DNA from: a bacterium
GTDB lineage: Bacteria > Bacteroidota > Ignavibacteria > Kapaibacteriales > UBA2268
DNA: 8,886 nt
NCBI GenBank assembly: GCA_024710535.1
Contig: JANJUO010000028.1
Location: 1-8,886, forward strand
Reading direction: 5' to 3'
The first letter of the stretch is position 1. Every line of letters starts with the position of its first letter. Below, piece after piece: positions 1 through 5,027 of the stretch. Made by a program: the position numbers and the translations under genes. The notes beneath the pieces were generated by a model that was given only the letters and a program-made list of their open reading frames with translations, did no database searches and had not been told where the DNA came from.

Positions 1-417
1 CAGTACAATCATAAACAGCAAATTCTTCAAAATCCGTTAGAATACAAATAGGTAATTGAGCACTCCATCCATAACGTCTTAATTGGTAAGCAGAATCTAC
101 GTGTTCTTTTATATTAATACCGGGCTTTTTTGCTTCCACATAAAACATTTTTTTACCTTGTTTGGTAAAGCAATAATCAGGTGCTTTTTTATTTCCATCA
201 ACTAAAACGGTATCCTCATAGATAACTTCACGAAATGCCTCTGGTAAATCTTCTTTATTGTTAATGTCCCAGCCTAATGCCTCAAAAAATAAATTAATAA
301 AATCAATTCTGGCTTGATCTTCAATTAAATTACCTTTATAATAATCAGCTTTTTATCAAATTTATCCACTAATTTTTGGATTGCTTTTTTTGCTTCTTCT
401 TTTGTGTTTTTTTTCAT
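1..417 (-). pseudogene. Type IIG (Eco57I-like) restriction-modification enzyme, N-terminal nuclease region; frameshifted and cut by window edge
   Basis: Read leftward from the ATG at 415-417, the frame gives MKKNTKEEAKKAIQKLVDKF, then breaks at an A5 tract (350-354) and stops at 325-327. From 352 down to 2 the neighbouring frame is open for 117 codons and encodes a recognisable domain: DYYKGNLIEDQARIDFINLF, FFEALGWD, then a PDY...EAKKP pair (PD-ExK nuclease core), YQLRRYGWSAQLP and ILTDFEEFAVYD. From memory, this order is typical of the N-terminal endonuclease domain of Eco57I-like single-chain restriction-modification proteins, which would continue into a methylase beyond the left edge. Restoring one A gives a junction (KFDKKADYYK) with the spacing I expect for the family. 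The second frame has a stop at 353-355 just before the break and no ATG until the middle of the domain, so it cannot start normally on its own. No clear ribosome site precedes 417. Alternatives are an HsdR-type N-terminus, a sequencing error, or programmed slippage. Confidence 0.6.
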
Positions 418-494
418 AAGATTTAAATATTATAATTAAAACTTTAAATGTATTATTAAAATTTGGTCGAATTTCAAGAAAGAACGAAAGTAAG

Positions 495-689
495 ACTACG
501 CTTACAAATATGTTAAATTAAATACTCTTTTTTTCCTAATTATAATTTTCAACAAACTTATTAAACAACTGCCCAAATATAAAAAATTTCCATTTAACAA
601 CAAAGAAAAACATTTTGCAATATTTATTTATGCGTAATAACCTGTTTCAAAAGTGATTATAAGTCAAATAGCATTAAATTTGACGATTT
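495..689. repeat. 195-bp imperfect direct repeat, copy 1 (upstream of the R-M gene)
   Basis: This stretch aligns without gaps to 1397-1591 at a constant offset of 902 bp. I count 12 mismatches: 500, 541, 543, 557, 558, 569, 572, 618, 621, 632, 660 and 663. The longest identical runs are about 40-45 bp (501-540 and 573-617). Similarity fades left of 495 and stops sharply at 690. I see no terminal inverted repeat and no target-site duplication. Near its right end, 663-669 and 678-684 (GTCAAAT/ATTTGAC) can form a 7-bp hairpin. The repeat takes up most of the gene-free stretch 418-733. I see nothing else supportable there, and no clear terminator follows the toxin gene that ends at 734. Confidence 0.9.
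574..604 (-). promoter_or_regulatory. Leftward promoter-like motif (Bacteroidota type) inside repeat copy 1
   Basis: On the minus strand, TTTG (601-604) is followed after 19 nt by TATATTTG (574-581). This matches the -33 TTTG / -7 TAnnTTTG pattern known for the main sigma factor of Bacteroidetes. It points at the restriction gene starting at 417, which would leave a leader of roughly 150 nt. The motif is identical in repeat copy 2. In DNA this AT-rich a chance match is possible, and the host phylum is not proven. Confidence 0.35.
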
Positions 690-733
690 AAACCATCAAA
701 CAAATCTTAGCATATTTACAGAAAATTGTAGAT

Positions 734-1084
734 TTATTGATTTATTTCAGACTTTACTTTTAATAGTTTAACTAATTCATTGATAACTTCATTGTATTTG
801 ATTTCTTTCAATTTACCAATTTTTTTTAAAATAATATTTGAATTTGAGGTAAATACCTTAGAATATTTAATAAAACTATCAAATTTCAAGAACCCATAAT
901 CCAAGTCTTCATTTGATAGTTGTATAGAATAAATGTCATCATAGCTTTTACTTGTAATTTGAACCATAATGAAATCATCATTATTTAAATTCACCAATAT
1001 CAAAGCAGGTCGCAATTTTGATTTTGATAAATCAGAATATGGAAAAGGAATAACAACTATTTCTCCTGATTCAAATAATCCCAT
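734..1084 (-). CDS. MazF/PemK-family mRNA interferase toxin
   Basis: This 116-residue protein has the length and opening of the PemK/MazF family of ribosome-associated or free mRNA endonucleases. Residues 7-30 read GEIVVIPFPYSDL, then KLRPALIL, which is the first strands of the SH3-like barrel with its conserved RP. Arg25 and Thr44 (in VQITSK) fall where the family has its catalytic Arg/Thr pair. The Lys-rich C-terminus is probably the last helix. The gene starts inside the antitoxin gene, overlapping it by 28 nt. Its ribosome site, GAGGAGG (1092-1098), lies within the antitoxin coding sequence 7 nt before the ATG, so the two are translationally coupled. The expected role is growth arrest by mRNA cleavage when the antitoxin is lost. 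The family call is firm; RNA target specificity cannot be read from the sequence. Confidence 0.88.
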   Translation of the reverse strand: MGLFESGEIVVIPFPYSDLSKSKLRPALILVNLNNDDFIMVQITSKSYDDIYSIQLSNEDLDYGFLKFDSFIKYSKVFTSNSNIILKKIGKLKEIKYNEVINELVKLLKVKSEINQ

Positions 1085-1287
1085 GCTTCATCCTCCTCGG
1101 GTCTGTTCCAGTCTTTTTGTAAAGAACTTTCACTAAAAATATAAGAATCGAATTTTTCAAAGGAAAAATCCTCATAATTATTATCAAAGACAATCACAAT
1201 TGCTCTTTTGGATTCTTCCAAATTCATTGGTTGTAATAGATTTACAAAACCTTGCTGATTAATTATTGCCTGATATGCTTGTATCAT
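1057..1287 (-). CDS. Antitoxin partner of the MazF/PemK-like toxin
   Basis: This 76-residue protein lies immediately upstream of the toxin and overlaps it, the usual antitoxin-first order. Residues 1-35 look like a small beta-rich dimerisation and DNA-binding part (GFVNLLQPMNL, then KRAIVIVF). Residues 54-71 form the acidic, Trp-containing tail SLQKDWNRPEEDEAWDYL. From memory, this tail is widely shared among small antitoxins paired with MazF/PemK toxins; it is the expected toxin-binding and toxin-neutralising segment. The start at 1285-1287 is supported by AGGTGG a few bases upstream. No helix-turn-helix is evident, so autoregulation by DNA binding is assumed from the family rather than seen. 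Transcription probably begins in or near the repeat at 1397-1591. Confidence 0.8.
   Translation of the reverse strand: MIQAYQAIINQQGFVNLLQPMNLEESKRAIVIVFDNNYEDFSFEKFDSYIFSESSLQKDWNRPEEDEAWDYLNQEK
1092..1098 (-). promoter_or_regulatory. Toxin ribosome binding site embedded in the antitoxin gene
   Basis: GAGGAGG on the minus strand is a near-perfect Shine-Dalgarno 7 nt before the toxin ATG. The same bases encode Pro-Glu-Glu of the antitoxin's RPEEDEAW motif, so the site also fixes the toxin start. Confidence 0.75.
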
Positions 1288-1396
1288 AAACCACCTGTCA
1301 AATATAATATTTTAATCTATTTTCGTATTTTATCGGCGAAACTTTTAGTATTCTTGAAACTTATTTAGCACGAACTTGCTTAAGAACTATTTTAAT

Positions 1397-1591
1397 ACTA
1401 CCCTTACAAATATGTTAAATTAAATACTCTTTTTTTCCTAATAAAAATTTTCAACAAATATATTAAACAATTGTCCAAATATAAAAAATTTCCATTTAAC
1501 AACAAAGAAAAACATTTTGAAAGATTTATTTATGTGTAATAACCTGTTTCAAAAGTGATTACAAATCAAATAGCATTAAATTTGACGATTT
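1397..1591. repeat. 195-bp imperfect direct repeat, copy 2 (upstream of the antitoxin gene)
   Basis: This is the partner of 495-689, gap-free and about 94% identical by eye. It occupies the centre of the gene-free, divergent stretch 1288-1687, between the leftward antitoxin and the rightward lipoprotein. Left of the repeat (1288-1396) I see only AT-rich leader sequence. Right of it (1592-1687) lies the presumed promoter and leader of the lipoprotein gene. The 7-bp hairpin of copy 1 is weakened here, because the base matching G663 is an A (1565). Confidence 0.9.
1476..1506 (-). promoter_or_regulatory. Leftward promoter-like motif inside repeat copy 2
   Basis: TTTG (1503-1506), 19 nt, then TATATTTG (1476-1483) on the minus strand are identical to the motif in copy 1. 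It is oriented toward the antitoxin-toxin operon, whose first start codon is about 190 nt downstream. No other plausible promoter stands out between here and 1287. A second TAnnTTTG box at 1299-1306 has no matching upstream box. Confidence 0.35.
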
Positions 1592-1687
1592 TTTTGAAAA
1601 AATAATTTTTGTAAATAAACTCACATTTTTATGTAACTTTTTTTTGATTCAATCGTCTAACAATTGAATTAAAAAAAGGAGCTTGTT

Positions 1688-2689
1688 ATGATGAGAACAT
1701 TAAAAATATTATTAGTTACAGCAATCGGCATAGTGGTTTTAGCCGGCTGTGCAAGTAATGGTTCCACTCGAGAATCTTATTTTGGGTACAATAATAATCC
1801 CAAAATTGCAACTGAAGAAGAAATAATTGTTGCTGGAAACAATACACAAGATGAGTGGGTAAATCCGCTTGGTGGTGGGCAAACTCAAGTAAAAAACTAT
1901 GAGGATATTGTCTATCAAACAAATGGTTTACGCTATCAAGAGCCTATGTATGTACCTGTGATTGTGCCTTGGTGGAGCAACTATTATGGCTGGATGTCAC
2001 CATACAGTTATAATCGCTATCATTCACATTATTATTATTCGGGTTATTCGAATTATTGCTACGATTGGTATGCGCCTTGGTATGTGTATCATCCATATTA
2101 TGGTGGTTATTACAATGATTGGTATGGCTATCATCACACTTGGAGAGATCATAGACCAAATTACCAATATAGTTCTACCGAAAAAAAGAAATCTTATAGA
2201 AATTTTGGCAATAATCGCGGCACTTATGTTAATGCAGGCAGGAATTCTTCCGAAACCAACAGTCCAAGAGGCTCTGTTGTAAATACAAACTCAGGCAGTT
2301 CAACAAATACAAATCGCCAAAATGTTAATTCAGACAGAAAAACAATCAATAGTGGCAATACAAATACTAATTCTCCAAGAAACAGAAATGTTATTCAGCA
2401 GGAAGTAGAAAAGCCAAATAATACTAATTATCGCCCAAGAGTTGAAGATAATAATTCAAACTCAAATAATAACAATAGAACTGTGAAAGGCTCTGAAAAT
2501 AATAGAAGTGATTCGCCAAGAAACAGCACTCCTACTTATACTGCTCCTCCAAAAAGAACAGAAGAGCCAACCAATAGTAGAAATGCAAACACTAATAATA
2601 ATAATAATAACAGTAATAATAATAGCAATAGAAAGAACGAAAATTCTAATTCCGGCTCAAGTACAAACAGCCCAAGAAGAACTCGCTAA
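1688..2689 (+). CDS. Lipoprotein with Tyr/Trp-rich middle and Asn/Ser-rich tail, function unknown
   Basis: This 333-residue protein begins with a signal peptide ending in the lipobox L18-A-G-C21, so it should be lipidated at Cys21 and held in an envelope membrane. AGGAG at 1677-1681 supports the start at 1688 over the adjacent ATG at 1691. Residues 93-161 are dominated by Tyr, Trp, His and Gly (WYAPWYVYHPYYGGYYNDWY). From about 170 to the end the chain is low-complexity Asn/Ser/Thr/Arg, and surely disordered. It is punctuated by four Ser-Pro-Arg motifs at 192-194, 229-231, 276-278 and 328-330, the last just before the terminus RRTR. I do not recognise a catalytic domain. Tyr-rich outer lipoproteins of this general style occur in Bacteroidota-related genomes, but no role can be assigned. 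It appears to be a single-gene unit ending at the hairpin at 2708-2746. Confidence 0.8.
   Translation: MMRTLKILLVTAIGIVVLAGCASNGSTRESYFGYNNNPKIATEEEIIVAGNNTQDEWVNPLGGGQTQVKNYEDIVYQTNGLRYQEPMYVPVIVPWWSNYYGWMSPYSYNRYHSHYYYSGYSNYCYDWYAPWYVYHPYYGGYYNDWYGYHHTWRDHRPNYQYSSTEKKKSYRNFGNNRGTYVNAGRNSSETNSPRGSVVNTNSGSSTNTNRQNVNSDRKTINSGNTNTNSPRNRNVIQQEVEKPNNTNYRPRVEDNNSNSNNNNRTVKGSENNRSDSPRNSTPTYTAPPKRTEEPTNSRNANTNNNNNNSNNNSNRKNENSNSGSSTNSPRRTR
2593..2610 (+). repeat. (TAA)6 trinucleotide microsatellite coding Asn run
   Basis: Six perfect TAA units lie in the lipoprotein gene, read as AAT codons (Asn303 onward). An interrupted continuation runs to about 2625. Because the unit is three bases, slippage would change the length of the Asn tract without breaking the frame. 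Confidence 0.85.
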
Positions 2690-2707
2690 TTTTTAAAAAG
2701 AGAAATT

Positions 2708-2746
2708 AAAAAAAGGATGTATATTTAATTATACATCCTTTTTTTT
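2708..2746. terminator. Bidirectional intrinsic terminator between convergent genes
   Basis: GGATGTATA (2715-2723) pairs with TATACATCC (2730-2738) to give a 9-bp stem with a 6-nt loop. The stem is flanked by an A-tract on the left and a T8 run on the right. Each strand therefore has a hairpin followed by U residues, serving the lipoprotein gene (ends 2689) and the LCP gene (ends 2760). Confidence 0.85.
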
Positions 2747-2759
2747 ATTTACAGATTAA

Positions 2760-4091
2760 TTATTTATGCTCGAATAGTTTGATTTCTGCTTGAATAATGT
2801 CTTTGATACTTTGTGCTTTCTGTGGTTCTTTCTTCTTAACATAAGCAACATACATCATATCGCCAATTTTTGTTCTGACTTCTGCTCTTTGGTTTCTATC
2901 AGCAATCTGTAGCCATGCTCTTTGTTCGAAATATACATTTAATTTGCGAATTACCTCAGCTGGTCGCTTTGCTGTATCGAGCTCGGCTTTGGCTATCACA
3001 TTATTAAGAATATTGTAAACATTTCTGACTTTGCTTTTGTAGAATGTGGTATCTTTTTTGTGTCTGTAATCGTTATAATTTTGGATTTTCTTTGTTAATT
3101 CATTAACAACGCTTTCATTATTAAAGTCATAAACTTTGAATTTTATTCCCATTGAAGGACGAATTTTTTGTGAAATATCAGACATATTTCTTGGAAAACC
3201 TTTTTCATTCATTCTATTTACAATATCCTTCATAACAGAATGAGTAAGATTGGTTTCAACAAGCGATAACGCCCCATAAATCATTACATCTCCGACCATT
3301 CCGGTAAATTTATGAAAATGATTATAAAGAGCGTGCTTAATGAAATTTCCCTGATTGTATTGTCTTTGATAATCATCTCCACCTAAGCCTTGCCTTGAAC
3401 GTAAAACCTGCAAAGTTGCTTTTGCATCTTTAAAGCCAAGCCAATCTATAATGCCCATTGCTTGAGAAAATCCGAATTCTACATAATAATGAATTTTGTC
3501 AAGACCGGCAATATTTGCAACTTCCTTAAGATATGCCTGACGCCCACGATTTGCTCTCAAAATTGTAAGTTTATTCAATCCTGTTGAGTCATCATAGCCT
3601 GCATCAACATGAGTATCTCTTGGGATTGAAATAATTTCAACCTTACCGCTATCGAGTAATAAGGAAATAACATGATTAGCATCTGCATGCTTGGAATTAG
3701 TTCCAATTCTTGCATCTACACCGGTTACCGCAATGTTGATACGCTTTCCTAAATACACTTTTTTAATATATTTACCAGCATTTTCGTCGAAAGAAGGTTC
3801 TGGCGGAATTACTGTATCGATTGAACTTACATTAATAATTTTTGTATTTGAGTCGGCATCCGGAGCTACCGCTTTTATGTAATCAACAGATAATTTTTTA
3901 TTCGTATCAGAAGCAGAATTTTTTGAAGTATCACTTTGCTCCTTTTTTTCGATTTTTGCAATTAGGTCTTTATTATTTTGATTTGATTGCAAAAAGAAGA
4001 ATGTAATTGCTGCTAAAATGATGATTGTTACAAAAATAAAAATACCGCGTTTGTTGGATTTTTTTTCCGGTTGTATTGAATTTTCTTCCAT
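2760..4091 (-). CDS. LCP (LytR-CpsA-Psr) family membrane-anchored protein
   Basis: This is a 443-residue protein. It has a basic cytoplasmic start, one membrane segment at about 16-34, a Lys/Ser/Asp-rich linker to about 100, then an LCP domain at about 117-275. Recognisable LCP landmarks are NIAVTGVDAR (119-128), Asp137, IISIPRDTHV (153-162), YYVEFGFSQAMGIIDWLGF (202-220, the family's 'IDyyv..df' region), R231-x-R233 and GDDYQRQ (238-244). In Gram-positives such enzymes transfer polyprenyl-linked glycopolymers onto peptidoglycan outside the membrane. In diderms the substrate is mostly unknown. The usual R-S-D-T block is replaced by H-A-D-A (135-138), keeping the Asp. Residues 280-443 are a mainly helical, charged extension that I do not recognise. 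No clear Shine-Dalgarno precedes the ATG. The 141-bp gap upstream is divergent from the cyclophilin gene and should hold both promoters. Confidence 0.8.
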   Translation of the reverse strand: MEENSIQPEKKSNKRGIFIFVTIIILAAITFFFLQSNQNNKDLIAKIEKKEQSDTSKNSASDTNKKLSVDYIKAVAPDADSNTKIINVSSIDTVIPPEPSFDENAGKYIKKVYLGKRINIAVTGVDARIGTNSKHADANHVISLLLDSGKVEIISIPRDTHVDAGYDDSTGLNKLTILRANRGRQAYLKEVANIAGLDKIHYYVEFGFSQAMGIIDWLGFKDAKATLQVLRSRQGLGGDDYQRQYNQGNFIKHALYNHFHKFTGMVGDVMIYGALSLVETNLTHSVMKDIVNRMNEKGFPRNMSDISQKIRPSMGIKFKVYDFNNESVVNELTKKIQNYNDYRHKKDTTFYKSKVRNVYNILNNVIAKAELDTAKRPAEVIRKLNVYFEQRAWLQIADRNQRAEVRTKIGDMMYVAYVKKKEPQKAQSIKDIIQAEIKLFEHK

Positions 4092-4270
4092 TTTTTAAGT
4101 AAAAAATAACTTTTTGAAAATTTGAATTTAAAAGATATGAAAATTACACAAAAAATTAGTAAAAATAAAGACTTTCATCGTATTTTTCTTTTTATTAATC
4201 AATAATATTTTAATAGTTTAAAAGTTTGTAAATTGCAAATTTTGAAAAAACATTTTTTTTATAATTTTAT

Positions 4271-4275
4271 AGGAG
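4271..4275 (+). promoter_or_regulatory. Ribosome binding site fixing the cyclophilin start
   Basis: AGGAG lies 5 nt before the ATG at 4281. The frame is also open from an ATG at 4233, but that start has no ribosome site and would put 16 extra residues in front of a normal signal peptide. The start at 4281 is therefore preferred. Confidence 0.75.
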
Positions 4276-4280
4276 TTTTT

Positions 4281-4865
4281 ATGTTTAAATATTTTGTTTT
4301 ATTAATCATATTGTTAGCTATGAACATTGATTCACAAGTAGAAGCGGCGGACAAAGCCAAAAATCCGCAGTATGAAATTACAGTTACCCAAGGCGGAAAA
4401 GAACTTGGCAAAATTGTAATTGAATTATGGCCCGAAATTGCACCAAAACATGTTGCGAATTTCGATAATTTGGCTACTACCGGTTTTTATAACGGTACAG
4501 CATTCCATAGAGTAATCCCGGGATTTATGATTCAGGGTGGCGATCCAAACACCAAAAACAAGCCAAAAGAGACATGGGGAATGGGCGATCCAAGCCAACC
4601 AAGAGTTCCTGCAGAATTCAACAAAACCAAGCACGTTAGAGGTATAATTTCTGCGGCTCGCTCTCAAGATCCTAATAGTGCTTCATCTCAATTTTTCATT
4701 ATGCACGCCGATGCACCACATCTTGATGGTCAATATACTGCTTATGGCAAAGTATTGAGCGGCATGGAAGTTGTTGATAAAGTTGCAACAACTGATCGCG
4801 ACAGACGCGATTGCCCAAATGTAAAAGTTGAAATGACAATGAAAAAACTTAATGCAAAAAAATAA
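4281..4865 (+). CDS. Secreted cyclophilin-type peptidyl-prolyl cis-trans isomerase
   Basis: From the chosen start this is 194 residues. It has a signal peptide (MFKYFVLLIILLAMNIDS; likely cut after VEA, about residue 22), so it should fold proteins in the periplasm or outside the cell. The cyclophilin domain covers about 31-190. FHRVIPGFMIQGGD is at 75-88 with the catalytic Arg77, and SSQFFIMHAD at 135-144 is followed by HLDGQYTAYGKV. His147 stands where human cyclophilin A has the cyclosporin-contacting Trp, as in many bacterial forms, so weak cyclosporin binding is expected. An insert-like stretch at 90-110 (KPKETWGMGDP) before VPAEF is typical of bacterial members. It catalyses proline cis-trans isomerisation. 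The gene stands alone between the divergent LCP gene and its own hairpin at 4902-4940. Confidence 0.93.
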   Translation: MFKYFVLLIILLAMNIDSQVEAADKAKNPQYEITVTQGGKELGKIVIELWPEIAPKHVANFDNLATTGFYNGTAFHRVIPGFMIQGGDPNTKNKPKETWGMGDPSQPRVPAEFNKTKHVRGIISAARSQDPNSASSQFFIMHADAPHLDGQYTAYGKVLSGMEVVDKVATTDRDRRDCPNVKVEMTMKKLNAKK

Positions 4866-4901
4866 TTATATTAAGTATATTATTGATTAATTAAATACAA
4901 A

Positions 4902-4948
4902 CAAGGATGTTTGCCGTATTTATTCGCGTAAGCATCCTTGCTTGTTAT
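4902..4948 (+). terminator. Probable terminator after the cyclophilin gene
   Basis: CAAGGATG (4902-4909) pairs with CATCCTTG (4933-4940), and the stem can extend inward by several A-T and G-T pairs. A T-rich but interrupted tail (CTTGTTATTTT) follows. The long loop and poor U-run make it weaker than the other two terminators here. Confidence 0.6.
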
Positions 4949-5027
4949 TTTAGTAGATAATTGATATAATTCAATTTTTTTGATGTTTTAAATTCACAAA
5001 ATTTTTTAAAATTTATTTGGAGAGTAG

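Noticed and set aside
663..684. Hairpin at the repeat end as a terminator for the toxin operon
   Set aside because: It has only 7 AT-rich base pairs, no U-run follows in the leftward direction, and the stem is weakened in the other copy.
1299..1306. Second TAnnTTTG box right before the antitoxin start
   Set aside because: No TTTG/TTG partner is found 17-23 nt upstream, and the box would leave almost no leader before the ATG.
495..1591. Insertion sequence or CRISPR-like array formed by the repeats
   Set aside because: There are only two copies, 902 bp apart, with no terminal inverted repeats, no target duplication, no transposase and no spacer-repeat periodicity.
1944..2282. Long open frames on both strands inside the lipoprotein gene (His/Asn-rich on the minus strand, Ile-rich on the plus strand)
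   Set aside because: Their odd compositions are what the Tyr-rich repeat codons give in other frames. They have no ribosome sites and overlap a clear lipoprotein.
4233..4280. Upstream extension of the cyclophilin gene by 16 codons
   Set aside because: There is no ribosome site before 4233, while AGGAG precedes the ATG at 4281, which opens directly into a normal signal peptide.
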